This document shows, piece after piece, positions 8,940 through 17,673 of a DNA stretch of 64,000 nt; the stretch's first letter is position 1; each line of letters starts with the position of its first letter. The notes under the pieces are model-generated. The model had not been told where the DNA came from. It saw only the letters and a list, made by a program, of their open reading frames with translations, and did not search any database. The translations under genes and the position numbers were made by a program. The stretch is taken from the NCBI RefSeq assembly GCF_018362775.1, contig NZ_JAGYXY010000009.1, positions 1 to 64,000 of the forward strand, given 5' to 3'. The stretch is from Alistipes montrealensis. GTDB taxonomy: Bacteria > Bacteroidota > Bacteroidia > Bacteroidales > Rikenellaceae.

Positions 8940-10805
8940 ATGAGAGATTTTGTTGCAAAAATATCCCTGACGGCACTCTTCGTGCTGGCGATCTTCTCGG
9001 CATCCGCTGCCGAGAAGGTCACTTTTGAGGCCAGTTCGCCGCTGATGGTCGCCGTCGGCGAGGCTTTCCGCGTGGAGTTCACGCTGAACGCCGAACCTGA
9101 CGCCAACACGTTCAAGGCCCCTTCGTTCGAAGGCTTCGACGTGATTGCCGGGCCGAGCGTCTCGACCGGTTCGTCGGTGCAATATGTAAACGGGTCGATT
9201 ACCAAAAGTTTCAGTTACGGCATCACCTACGTGCTCCTGCCTCAGGCAGCGGGCAATGTAACGGTCGGTGCCGCGGAGGCCAAGGTGGGCGGCACGACTT
9301 ACCGGACCAAACCGCTGCCGATCGAGATCGTGAATGAGAGCGAAGGCGGAGGCTCCGGGGCCCGGCAACAGCAGCAGGGCGGCACAAACCGTCCCGGCAA
9401 TGCCCAGGCGGATGTCCAGGGCCAGGTCGCCAAGGACGATATCCTGCTCCGGGCGGTGGTTTCGCGGTCGTCCGTGTATAAAAACGAGCCGCTGCATGTG
9501 GCTTTCAAACTCTATACGCGGGTTCCTTACGTCAACATCGTTCCCGAATCGGCCCCGTCTTTCAACGGATTCTGGTCGCAGGACCTCAGTGATCCCAATT
9601 CGGCCCGTGTAGGACGCGAGACCTACAACGGCAAGGTCTACGAGACGCGTGTACTGTACGATTACCTGCTCTATCCGCAGCAGGTCGGCTCGCTCACGAT
9701 CGACCCCGTGGATATGACCGTTGTGGCGCAGGTGGTGGTGCAGAGCCGGAATGCCGATCCCTTCTTCGGGGGCGGCCGCGAGGTGTTCAATGTGCCGCGC
9801 AAGGTGCAGAGCCAGCGTACGACGGTGACCGTCAAGCCGCTTCCTTCGGGAGCTCCCTCCAGTTTCAGCGGAGCCGTGGGGCGTTTTACGATGGATACGC
9901 AGCCGCCTGCGGAGCGCATTGCGGCCAATTCGGGCGCAACCTTCACGGTCAAGATTTCCGGTACGGGCAACCTTACCTTCGTGCAGGCCCCGAAACTGTT
10001 GCTGCCGACTTCGTTCGAGCAGTATAACGTCAAAACCACCGAGTCGATCAACACGGCGTCGACCGGTATCTCCGGTTACCGCCAGTTCGAATATCCCTTC
10101 ATTGCGCGAGCCGAGGGCACTTACGACATCGAACCGATCGAGTTTACCTACTTCGACCCCCAGCGTGTACAGTACGTGACGCTCCGCTCGAAGCCGCTGA
10201 CGCTCGATGTTACGCCCGATGTGCACGGCAGCGGCGATGCGGTGGTGATGCAGGGCCGCGGCATGTCGAAGGAAGAGGTAAAGATGCTGGGACAGGACAT
10301 CCGCTTCATCAAGCTGGGCGGTGCGCAGCTGCGTTCCGAGCGTGTCCCGTTCATTTTCAGCGCCGCTTACTGGATTCTTCTGTTGGGTATCTTGGTAATC
10401 TTTACGATGATCTATGTGGCCCTGCGCAAGCAGATACGCGAGTCGCAGAACGTCGCCCTCGTACGCGGCAAGCGGGCGAATAAAGTCGCCGTACAGCGTT
10501 TCCGCGCCGCCAAAGGCTATATGGAGGAACAGAACCGCCACGCCTTTTACGAAGAGATGCTCCGCGCGCTGTGGGGCTATATGAGCGATAAGTTCAACAT
10601 CCCGGTCGCCAACCTCACAAAAGAAAATGTCCGCGAGGAGTTGCATAAACGGGGCGTTTCGTCCGAAGATTCGCAGCGTTTCACGGCCATCATCACCCAG
10701 TGCGACGAGGCGCAGTATTCACCCGTGGAGTCGGCGCGCATGAACGATGTCTATTCGGAGGGCGTGAATCTGATTTCGCGTATCGAATCGGTGATAAAAC
10801 GATAG
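8940..10805 (+). CDS. batD: BatD-like protein (aerotolerance operon)
   Basis: 621 residues: signal peptide (about 1-22), long extracytoplasmic beta-rich region of BatD type (repeated Ig-like modules), one membrane helix near residues 466-490 (FIFSAAYWILLLGILVIF) and a cytoplasmic C-terminal tail with charged helices. BatD is part of the Bacteroides aerotolerance (bat) cluster, thought to work with the vWA proteins BatA/BatB at the inner membrane. Here batD is followed by batE with a 4-base gap, but batA, batB and batC are not upstream: fumarase is. The promoter is not obvious. Confidence 0.88.
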   Translation: MRDFVAKISLTALFVLAIFSASAAEKVTFEASSPLMVAVGEAFRVEFTLNAEPDANTFKAPSFEGFDVIAGPSVSTGSSVQYVNGSITKSFSYGITYVLLPQAAGNVTVGAAEAKVGGTTYRTKPLPIEIVNESEGGGSGARQQQQGGTNRPGNAQADVQGQVAKDDILLRAVVSRSSVYKNEPLHVAFKLYTRVPYVNIVPESAPSFNGFWSQDLSDPNSARVGRETYNGKVYETRVLYDYLLYPQQVGSLTIDPVDMTVVAQVVVQSRNADPFFGGGREVFNVPRKVQSQRTTVTVKPLPSGAPSSFSGAVGRFTMDTQPPAERIAANSGATFTVKISGTGNLTFVQAPKLLLPTSFEQYNVKTTESINTASTGISGYRQFEYPFIARAEGTYDIEPIEFTYFDPQRVQYVTLRSKPLTLDVTPDVHGSGDAVVMQGRGMSKEEVKMLGQDIRFIKLGGAQLRSERVPFIFSAAYWILLLGILVIFTMIYVALRKQIRESQNVALVRGKRANKVAVQRFRAAKGYMEEQNRHAFYEEMLRALWGYMSDKFNIPVANLTKENVREELHKRGVSSEDSQRFTAIITQCDEAQYSPVESARMNDVYSEGVNLISRIESVIKR

Positions 10806-10809
10806 TGTT

Positions 10810-11628
10810 ATGAAGCGATTGATCTTATTCCTTATATTGCTGTCGGGCATTCTCTGCGCCAGGGCGCAGGAGAGTGCCGACTCGCTGGCGCAGCCCGCCG
10901 TTTTGACGGCTCCGGAACAGTTGGCCGAGGCGTCGCCCGACCAGTTGTGGGACCGCGCCAACACGGCCTACATCAACGGCGACTACCACGTTGCCGCGGA
11001 GTTCTACGACCAGATCCTCGCCCGCGGGCTGAGTTCCATGAAACTCTACTACAACCTGGCCAACGCCTATTTCAAAGAGGGGCAGTTGGGCCGGTCGATA
11101 CTTTTCTACCACCGGGCTCTGCGGTTGGCTCCCGGCAACGACGACATTCGCTATAACCTGAGCGTCGCCGAGGCCCGTACGAAGGACAACATCGAGCAGA
11201 TACCCGAATTTTTCTTTACCGAATGGATGCGCGACGTGCGCCGCCTGATGAGTTGTACGGCGTGGAGCCTCTTTTCGCTGGGGGCGTTGGTGTTTGCCCT
11301 GGCGCTGTTCCTGGTCTACCTGTTGGCACAGCGTTTGTCGTTGCGCAAGACGGGATTTTACGGGACCCTCGTTGCGGTGGCGGTCTTCATGCTGACGAGC
11401 TGGTTCGCCATGGGCGAACGGCGCGAGATGCTCGACCGGACGCAGGCCGTCGTGATGGCAGCCTCGACCGCCGTGAAGAGCTCCCCCGACAAGTCGGCGA
11501 CAGACCTCTTCGTACTGCACGAAGGGACGCTCGTCGAAATTGCCAACCGCCTCGACAACTGGTGTGAAATCACCATTGCCGACGGCAAGAAAGGGTGGCT
11601 CGAATCCAGAATGATCGAAACGATTTAA
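10810..11628 (+). CDS. batE: BatE-like TPR/SH3 membrane protein
   Basis: 272 residues. Signal peptide (cleaved near Ala18-Gln), TPR repeats (about 48-125: DQLWDRANTAYINGDYHVA, YYNLANAYFKEGQLG), two membrane helices (about 155-178 and 187-203) and a C-terminal bacterial SH3 domain ending the protein (VLHEGTLVEIANR, WCEITIADGKKGWL). This is the classical BatE layout. It lies 4 bases after batD, and its TAA stop abuts the recR ATG, so the three genes are probably one transcript. Confidence 0.88.
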   Translation: MKRLILFLILLSGILCARAQESADSLAQPAVLTAPEQLAEASPDQLWDRANTAYINGDYHVAAEFYDQILARGLSSMKLYYNLANAYFKEGQLGRSILFYHRALRLAPGNDDIRYNLSVAEARTKDNIEQIPEFFFTEWMRDVRRLMSCTAWSLFSLGALVFALALFLVYLLAQRLSLRKTGFYGTLVAVAVFMLTSWFAMGERREMLDRTQAVVMAASTAVKSSPDKSATDLFVLHEGTLVEIANRLDNWCEITIADGKKGWLESRMIETI

Positions 11629-12225
11629 ATGTCGAAACTTTTACAGGATGTCGTCGGCGAGCTTTCGAAACTCCCGGGCGTAGGCCGCCGCACGGCGTTG
11701 CGCCTGGCTATTCACATCCTGCGTATGGAGCGGGATTCGGTGGCCGACATGACGTGCAGCATCGACCGCTTCCGCAATGAAATACGCTACTGCTCGCAGT
11801 GTAACAACCTCTCCGACGAGGAGGTCTGCCCGATCTGCGCCGACCGCGAACGGGACCACGCTACGATCTGCGTCGTGGAACAGGTTGCCGACGTGCTGTC
11901 GGTCGAGAATACGCGGCAGTACCGGGGCATGTACCATGTGCTGGGAGGCGTCATCTCGCCCATGCAGGGTATTTCGCCCTCGGACCTGAAGATTGACCTG
12001 CTGTGCGAACGTATCGCCCGGGGCGGTGTGAAAGAGGTGATCCTCGCCATCTCGACCTCGGTCGAAGGCGAAACGACGCTCTTTTACCTGATGAACCGCC
12101 TGCGGCAGTTCCCGGAGTTGAAGGTTACGTCGATCGCCCGCGGTATCGGCTTCGGCGACGAGTTGGAGTATGTCGACGAACTGACGATCACCCACGCGCT
12201 GATGAACCGGCGCGAGATCGAGTAG
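11629..12225 (+). CDS. recR: Recombination mediator RecR
   Basis: 198 residues, the usual RecR length. A helix-hairpin-helix (LPGVGRRTALRLA, 15-27) is followed by a four-Cys zinc finger (Cys55, Cys58, Cys67, Cys70) and a Toprim domain (TICVVEQVADVL onward; GGVISPMQGI). RecR works with RecO (and RecF) to load RecA at single-strand gaps. The ATG immediately follows the batE stop, which implies translational coupling. recF is 7 kb away in the same window. Confidence 0.97.
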   Translation: MSKLLQDVVGELSKLPGVGRRTALRLAIHILRMERDSVADMTCSIDRFRNEIRYCSQCNNLSDEEVCPICADRERDHATICVVEQVADVLSVENTRQYRGMYHVLGGVISPMQGISPSDLKIDLLCERIARGGVKEVILAISTSVEGETTLFYLMNRLRQFPELKVTSIARGIGFGDELEYVDELTITHALMNRREIE

Positions 12226-12300
12226 CCCGCCGGAAGGTGCGGCTCACGGGGGGGCGTCGTCTGTGTAAGATAGAATCGGTTTTCTTAAAATTGGAATACT

Positions 12301-13299
12301 ATGGATTTTGTAACGAACGAGAAACTCACCATCGTGGGTGCAGCCGGCATGATCGGCTCGAACATGGCTCAGACGGCGCTGATGATGCGCCTGACGCCCA
12401 ACATTTGCCTTTACGATCCCTACGGACCGGCGCTGGAGGGCGTGGCTGAGGAACTTTTCCACTGCGCCTTCGAGGGGGTGAACATCACGTGGACGACCGA
12501 CATCCGGGAGGCGTTGACCGATGCGGCTTACGTCGTATCGTCGGGCGGTGCGGCCCGCAAGGCCGGCATGACGCGCGAGGACCTGCTGAAAGGCAATGCC
12601 GAGATCGCCGCGCAGTTCGGCAAAGACCTCAAGGCTTATTGCCCGGACGTGAAGCACGTCGTTGTGGTCTTCAATCCCGCCGACATCACGGGTCTCATCA
12701 CGCTGATCTATGCAGGACTGAAGCCTTCGCAGGTTTCGACCCTCGCGGCATTGGACTCCACGCGTCTGCGTTCGGAACTGGCCAAATACTTCAAGATTTC
12801 GCCCGATGAAATCCGTAACTGCCGTACCTACGGCGGCCACGGTGAGCAGATGGCAGTCTTCGCTTCGACGACGCTCGTCGCCGGAAAACCCCTTTCGTCG
12901 CTGATCGGTAAGGAAATGCCCGAAGGCGACTGGGCCGACCTGCAGCAGCGGGTGATTCAGGGCGGCAAGCACATTATCGACCTCCGGGGCCGTTCGTCGT
13001 TCCAGAGCCCGGCCTACCTTTCGATCTGCATGATCGCAGCGGCCATGGGCGGCAAACCGTTCGAATACCCGGCCGGCGTATTCGTTCATAACGACGAGTT
13101 CAAACATATCCTGATGGCGATGGAGACCTCCATTACCAAGGAGGGCGTTTCGTATAAGAACGTGCAGGGCACTGCCGAAGAGCATAAGAAACTCACCGAA
13201 AGCTACGAGCACCTTTCGAAACTGCGCGACGAGGTGATCTCGATGGGCATCCTGCCGCCCGTCGGAGAGTGGGGCCGCCTGAATCCGCACCTGAAATAA
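12301..13299 (+). CDS. mdh: Malate dehydrogenase (LDH/MDH family)
   Basis: 332 residues. The N-terminal Rossmann motif is TIVGAAGMIGSN, VVFNPADI matches the conserved NP-D segment, and RTYGGHGEQM carries the catalytic His. The substrate-binding pattern and length fit Bacteroidales malate dehydrogenase rather than a lactate enzyme, though the call within the family is by overall resemblance. It should link oxaloacetate to malate ahead of fumarase in the reductive succinate branch. The gene is preceded by a 75-base gap after recR and closed by a strong terminator. Confidence 0.88.
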   Translation: MDFVTNEKLTIVGAAGMIGSNMAQTALMMRLTPNICLYDPYGPALEGVAEELFHCAFEGVNITWTTDIREALTDAAYVVSSGGAARKAGMTREDLLKGNAEIAAQFGKDLKAYCPDVKHVVVVFNPADITGLITLIYAGLKPSQVSTLAALDSTRLRSELAKYFKISPDEIRNCRTYGGHGEQMAVFASTTLVAGKPLSSLIGKEMPEGDWADLQQRVIQGGKHIIDLRGRSSFQSPAYLSICMIAAAMGGKPFEYPAGVFVHNDEFKHILMAMETSITKEGVSYKNVQGTAEEHKKLTESYEHLSKLRDEVISMGILPPVGEWGRLNPHLK

Positions 13300-13316
13300 C
13301 AGGAAATACAAAACTG

Positions 13317-13346
13317 AAAAGGACCGGATGTATCCGGTCCTTTTTT
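13317..13346. terminator. Bidirectional terminator between mdh and the TonB-like gene
   Basis: The 12-base arm aaaaggaccgga pairs across a TGTA loop with tccggtcctttt, with T runs on both strands. The last two bases of the convergent gene's stop codon fall inside the T run. Confidence 0.9.
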
Positions 13347-13791
13347 AATTGGATGTGCAGAAGTCCACGGGAAGCACTATTTTCACGGGAACCTTTCGCC
13401 CGTTCAGCTCTCCCGGCTTCCATTGCGGGGAACTTTCGAGCGCCCGGACCGCTTCGGCGGACAGGCTGCGGTCGGGCGTTTGCAGGACGCGGATATCGGT
13501 CAGACGCCCCGTCGTGTCGATCACGAACGAAACCACTACGCGGGGTGGAATAGGAGGGCATCCGATGACGACCCGGACATTCCTGACCCGTTCGTTCACC
13601 CATTTACGGAATGTTCGGATGTCGTCTTTCCGGAACAGGGGCGGCGTGTCGCAGTGTATCAGGCGGAGCGAATCGCGGAAAATGGAGACCTGGGCCTGCT
13701 GTTGTTCTGTCGTAGCATTCTCCAGCCCGAAGGCCGTCCACGCGGATGTAATCAGCAGGAGCGCGCAGCCGATTTTCGCGGGTGTCGTCAC
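13345..13791 (-). CDS. Small TonB C-terminal-domain (energy transducer-like) protein
   Basis: 148 residues from a GTG start. The N terminus is hydrophobic (IGCALLLITSAWTAFG), then a helical linker, then a TonB C-terminal domain: VVSFVIDTTGRLTDIRVLQ, AVRALESSPQWKPGELNGRKVPVKIVLPVDF. The W-x-P-G...G-x-x-V pattern is diagnostic. TonB domains touch outer-membrane receptors, but this one is short and lacks a Pro-rich spacer, so it may be a sensor or accessory form. The GTG start overlaps the stop of the upstream META gene (GTGA), which indicates coupled translation. No in-frame ATG gives a better start. Confidence 0.8.
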   Translation of the reverse strand: MTTPAKIGCALLLITSAWTAFGLENATTEQQQAQVSIFRDSLRLIHCDTPPLFRKDDIRTFRKWVNERVRNVRVVIGCPPIPPRVVVSFVIDTTGRLTDIRVLQTPDRSLSAEAVRALESSPQWKPGELNGRKVPVKIVLPVDFCTSN

Positions 13792-14216
13792 GGTTTGGCC
13801 TGGAACACGGCGCGCAGTTCGCCGTCGCTGAGCAGCAACAGCATCGGGCCGTCCATGTCGTAATGGGTCACGGATTCGAGCGCCTTGGTGAAAGCGTCCT
13901 CCTGCTCCATGCCCGGGCAGGCCATCATCGTCGAGGCGAGGGGGCCGATCTTCAGCGTGCGCTTTTCGTCGGTCTTGTAGGTTCCCATCAGGCGGTTGCA
14001 CGCACCTACGCCCGCCATGCGGTTGTTCTCGGCGAGCAGCGTGATCGTGAACTTACCCTCTTCGGGCTTGATTGCCTTGCCGCCGAGCTGAATCAGTTGC
14101 CACTCGGTTCCCACCAGCGGACGGCGGGTCTTTTTCTGGTAGGAACGGCAATTGCAGCATCCGGCCATAAGGGCCGCAGCGACAGCGACTATCGCGATTT
14201 TGAGTAAAATCTTCAT
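13788..14216 (-). CDS. META-domain (HslJ-like) lipoprotein
   Basis: 142 residues from the ATG at 14216. The signal peptide ends in a lipobox LMAGC (Cys near 19), so it is a lipoprotein. The rest is one META/HslJ domain: VGTEWQLIQLGGKAI, ITLLAENNRMAGVGACNRLMGTY, LKIGPLASTMMACPGMEQE, FTKALESVTHYD. The G-x-x-x-C-N-x-x-x-G motif and the 'ST-MAC' segment are family hallmarks. META proteins are envelope proteins linked to stress and novobiocin resistance in other bacteria; the function here is unknown. It is translationally coupled to the TonB-like gene. Confidence 0.88.
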   Translation of the reverse strand: MKILLKIAIVAVAAALMAGCCNCRSYQKKTRRPLVGTEWQLIQLGGKAIKPEEGKFTITLLAENNRMAGVGACNRLMGTYKTDEKRTLKIGPLASTMMACPGMEQEDAFTKALESVTHYDMDGPMLLLLSDGELRAVFQAKP

Positions 14217-14240
14217 TGTTTTTCCATTTATATCATACCA

Positions 14241-14248
14241 CAAATATA
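14241..14248 (-). promoter_or_regulatory. -7 box (TATATTTG) for the META lipoprotein operon
   Basis: Exact TAnnTTTG on the minus strand, 24 bases before the ATG at 14216. No clear -33 TTG is seen. Confidence 0.55.
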
Positions 14249-14260
14249 GGGAATAAATCG

Positions 14261-14268
14261 TACCTTTG
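14261..14268 (+). promoter_or_regulatory. -7 box (TACCTTTG) for ridA
   Basis: Exact TAnnTTTG on the plus strand in the divergent gap, about 107 bases before the ridA ATG. The implied leader is about 100 nt long. Confidence 0.5.
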
Positions 14269-14375
14269 GTGTCGTAACGATATTTTTATGGGCCGGGAGG
14301 CGTTGCGGGACAGTGCGCCCGGTTTTTGTTCCTGTCGGGCTCTTTCAACTGTTTTAATATAAAAACCGTATATCT

Positions 14376-14750
14376 ATGAAAACGATCATCGCATCACCCC
14401 GTGCGCCTAAAGCCGTGGGTCCCTATTCGCAGGCTGTCGAGGCCGGCGGCGCGCTTTATGTCTCGGGACAGCTCCCGATCGACGCTGCGACGGGCGCAAT
14501 GGCCGACGGCGTCGAGGCTCAGACACGCCAGTCGCTTACGAACCTCGGGCACATCCTCCGCGAAGCCGGGTATGACTATTCCGACGTGGTGAAAACCACG
14601 GTCCTGCTGAAGTCGATCGGCGATTTTGCCGCCATGAATGCCGTCTACGCCAGTTTTTTTACAGGCGGAATGCCGGCGCGCGTGTGCTATGAGGTCGCAG
14701 CGCTTCCGATGGGGGCGTTGGTCGAAATCGATGCTGTCGCGGCAAAGTAA
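14376..14750 (+). CDS. ridA: RidA family 2-iminopropanoate/enamine deaminase
   Basis: 124 residues, the full RidA length. Hallmarks are AVGPYSQAVEAGG (13-25), LYVSGQLPID (27-36), LTNLGHILREAGYDYSDVVKTTV and MPARVCYEVAALPMGALVEIDA. The catalytic Arg is Arg102. RidA hydrolyses reactive enamine/imine intermediates from PLP enzymes such as threonine dehydratase. The gene is monocistronic, with its own -7 box and a strong terminator after it. Confidence 0.96.
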   Translation: MKTIIASPRAPKAVGPYSQAVEAGGALYVSGQLPIDAATGAMADGVEAQTRQSLTNLGHILREAGYDYSDVVKTTVLLKSIGDFAAMNAVYASFFTGGMPARVCYEVAALPMGALVEIDAVAAK

Positions 14751-14767
14751 ACGCCGCCGTCCGGCCG

Positions 14768-14809
14768 AAAGCGCGCTCCGGATGCCTGAGGCGCGCTTTT
14801 GCTTTTTTT
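14768..14809 (+). terminator. Terminator of ridA
   Basis: The arm aaagcgcgc (14768-14776) pairs with gcgcgcttt (14791-14799), followed by tgctttttttg. Confidence 0.85.
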
Positions 14810-14940
14810 GTAGATAATTTGTGAATAAGTTTGACCCTCCGGACTGGTTTTTTAGCCGGAAAAGAGTCAATTTTGTAGAACCGGGTTTTACCCGCTGTGA
14901 CGCCAAAATCTAAAATAGAAAAACAATATAGAAAATAGTT

Positions 14941-17493
14941 ATGTCAAAAGCCACCAAAGCCGACACGCCGCAGAAAGTCAATTACAACGATGCGGTTGCC
15001 GAGTCGAAGAAGTATTTCGAGGGGGACGACCTCGCCGCCACGGTGTGGGTCAGCAAGTATGCCCTCAAGGACTCTTTCGGGAACATTTACGAGAAATCGC
15101 CGTGCGAGATGCACGAGCGTATCGCTTCCGAAATCGAACGGATCGAGAAAAAATATCCGAATCCCCTCTCCAAGGAGGATGCTTTCGCATTGCTCGATCA
15201 TTTCCGGTACGTCATTCCGCAGGGCGGACCGATGACCGGCATCGGCAATAATTTCCAGGTGGCGTCGCTGTCCAACTGTTTCGTTATCGGCCATAAACAT
15301 CCCGCCGACTCCTACGGCGGCATCTTCCGCATGGACGAGGAGCAGGTGCAGTTGATGAAACGCCGCGGCGGCGTGGGGCACGACCTCTCGCACATCCGCC
15401 CCACGGGCAGCCCGGTGCTGAACTCGGCCCTTACGTCGACGGGTATCGTGCCCTTCATGGAGCGTTATTCGAACTCGACGCGCGAGGTGGCGCAGGACGG
15501 ACGGCGCGGCGCGCTGATGCTGTCGCTGTCGATCAAGCACCCCGATGCCGAGCGGTTCATCGACGCCAAGGTAGATACGGGCAAGGTGACGGGCGCCAAC
15601 GTCTCGATCAAGATCGACGACGAATTCATGCGTGCGGCCCTCGCCGGCAAGAAGTACCACCAGCAGTTTCCGATCAAGTCGGACAATCCCAAATACGAAC
15701 AGGACATCGACGCTAAGAAACTCTGGGAGAAGATCATTCACAACGCCTGGAAATCGGCTGAACCGGGTGTGCTGTTCTGGGATACGATCATCCGCGAAAG
15801 CATTCCCGACTGCTATGCCGACGATGGTTTCGTAACAGTCTCGACCAATCCCTGCGGCGAGATTCCGCTTTGTCCCTACGACTCGTGCCGCCTGCTGGCG
15901 ATGAATCTGCTGAGCTATGTGGACAACCCCTTCAAGGCCGACGCGAAATTCAATTTCGACAAGTTCCGCGACCACGTGTACAAGGCGATGCACATGATGG
16001 ACGACATTATCGACCTCGAACTGGAGAAGGTCGAGTTGATCATCCGCAAGATCGAGGACGACCCGGAGGATATGGACGTGCGCCGCGTGGAACTGGAACT
16101 GTGGAAGAAAATCCGCGAGATGGCGCAGAAGGGCCGCCGTACCGGCCTGGGCATTACGGCCGAGGGCGACATGCTCGCCGCACTGGGCCTGCGCTACGGT
16201 ACGCAGGAGGCGACCGACTTCGCTGTCGAGGTGCAGAAGACCCTCGCCCTTGCCGCTTACGGGGCTTCGGTGAAGATGGCTGCCGAGCGCGGCGCCTTCC
16301 CGGTTTACGATGCCGCGAAGGAGGTCGATAATCCGATGATCGCCCGCATCCGCGAGGCCGATCCTGCACTCTACGAAGAGATGGTCCGCGTAGGCCGCCG
16401 CAACATCGCCATGCTGACCATCGCACCCACGGGAACAACGTCGCTCATGTCGCAAACTACGTCGGGCATCGAGCCGGTGTTCCGCACCGTTTACAAGCGC
16501 CGCCGCAAGATCAATCCTTCGGATGTCGACACCCATGTCGATTACGAGGATGAAACGGGAGAAAAGTTCCAGGAGTATAACGTCTACCACCATAATTTCG
16601 TCAAGTGGCTGGAGGCCAACGGATACGACACGTCGAAACTCGCCACGATCTCCGACGCTGAACTGGACAAGTGGGTCGCCGCATCGCCCTACCATGGTGC
16701 TACGGCCAACGACATCGACTGGGTGGCCAAGGTCAAGATGCAGGGCGCTATCCAGAAGTGGGTGGACCACTCGATTTCGGTGACGGTGAACCTGCCGAAC
16801 AACGTCTCTGAGGCGCTGGTGGCCGATGTTTACCGCACAGCCTGGGAGTGCGGCTGTAAGGGTGTCACGGTCTACCGCGACGGCTGCCGCGACGGCGTGC
16901 TGCTGGAGAAGAACTCCAAGAACAAGAAAAAGTGCGAGGAGCATCCCGGCGAGGTGCAGAAGCGTCCCAAGTCGATCCCGGCCGACATCGTGCGTTTCAA
17001 AAACGGCACGGAGGACTGGATCGCCTTCGTGGGCCTTCAGGACGGCCGTCCCTACGAGGTCTTCACGGGTAAGATCGAAGAGGACGCGATGTTCATTCCC
17101 CCGAAGATCAAGAAGGGCTTCATCATCAAGGTCCGCGAGGAGGACGGCACGAAACGCTACGATTTCCAATATACCGACCGCTACGGTTATACGAACACCA
17201 TCGGCGGCATCTCGCGCCTGTTCAACGAGGAGTTCTGGAACTACGCAAAACTCATCTCGGGCGTGCTGCGCCACGGAATGCCGATCGAGAAGACCGTGTC
17301 GCTGATCGAATCCCTGCACCTGGACAGCGAGTCGATCAATACCTGGAAGACGGGCGTATGCCGCGCGCTGAAACAATATATCGTCGACGGCACGAAGTCC
17401 AAGGGCAAATGCCCGAGCTGCGGACAGGAGAATATGGCCTACCAAAACGGCTGTCTGACCTGCATGGCATGCGGTTATTCCAAGTGCGGATAA
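14941..17493 (+). CDS. nrdJ: Adenosylcobalamin-dependent (class II) ribonucleotide reductase
   Basis: 850 residues. It reduces ribonucleotides to deoxyribonucleotides using a B12-derived radical, without oxygen dependence. Visible signatures: SLSNCFVIG (N-terminal redox Cys), STNPCGEIPLCPYDSCRL (active-site radical Cys and partners), LTIAPTGTTSLMSQTTSG (phosphate-binding finger) and a C-terminal four-Cys zinc-ribbon tail (CPSCGQENMAYQNGC, CMACGYSKCG) that carries the shuttle cysteines. The length and tail match the Bacteroidales NrdJ form. I found no cobalamin-riboswitch core in the 130 bases upstream. A strong terminator follows. Confidence 0.96.
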   Translation: MSKATKADTPQKVNYNDAVAESKKYFEGDDLAATVWVSKYALKDSFGNIYEKSPCEMHERIASEIERIEKKYPNPLSKEDAFALLDHFRYVIPQGGPMTGIGNNFQVASLSNCFVIGHKHPADSYGGIFRMDEEQVQLMKRRGGVGHDLSHIRPTGSPVLNSALTSTGIVPFMERYSNSTREVAQDGRRGALMLSLSIKHPDAERFIDAKVDTGKVTGANVSIKIDDEFMRAALAGKKYHQQFPIKSDNPKYEQDIDAKKLWEKIIHNAWKSAEPGVLFWDTIIRESIPDCYADDGFVTVSTNPCGEIPLCPYDSCRLLAMNLLSYVDNPFKADAKFNFDKFRDHVYKAMHMMDDIIDLELEKVELIIRKIEDDPEDMDVRRVELELWKKIREMAQKGRRTGLGITAEGDMLAALGLRYGTQEATDFAVEVQKTLALAAYGASVKMAAERGAFPVYDAAKEVDNPMIARIREADPALYEEMVRVGRRNIAMLTIAPTGTTSLMSQTTSGIEPVFRTVYKRRRKINPSDVDTHVDYEDETGEKFQEYNVYHHNFVKWLEANGYDTSKLATISDAELDKWVAASPYHGATANDIDWVAKVKMQGAIQKWVDHSISVTVNLPNNVSEALVADVYRTAWECGCKGVTVYRDGCRDGVLLEKNSKNKKKCEEHPGEVQKRPKSIPADIVRFKNGTEDWIAFVGLQDGRPYEVFTGKIEEDAMFIPPKIKKGFIIKVREEDGTKRYDFQYTDRYGYTNTIGGISRLFNEEFWNYAKLISGVLRHGMPIEKTVSLIESLHLDSESINTWKTGVCRALKQYIVDGTKSKGKCPSCGQENMAYQNGCLTCMACGYSKCG

Positions 17494-17520
17494 TGGTCTA
17501 AACAACCTGATTCGTGTTCT

Positions 17521-17556
17521 AAAAGGCTCCGGTGTTTAGGCATCCGGGGCTTTTTT
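17521..17556 (+). terminator. Terminator of nrdJ
   Basis: AAAAGGCTCCGG pairs with CCGGGGCTTTTTT (one G-U pair) around an 11-base loop, ending in a six-T run. Confidence 0.85.
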
Positions 17557-17673
17557 AGCCTCAAAAGTTTGTTTTTCCTGTTTTTTTGACCGGAATTGAA
17601 TGGTTTTTGTGAAAAAATGCTTACTTTTACAGCAAGTATGTAGACGTATTAAAGTATTAAAGATGTAACATTT

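Noticed and set aside
14811..14940. Cobalamin riboswitch before the B12-dependent reductase
   Set aside because: No B12-box-like conserved core or long leader structure could be drawn in the 130 bases.
14944..17505. An 853-codon open frame antisense to nrdJ
   Set aside because: The sense strand encodes a complete ribonucleotide reductase; the antisense product has no recognisable motif.
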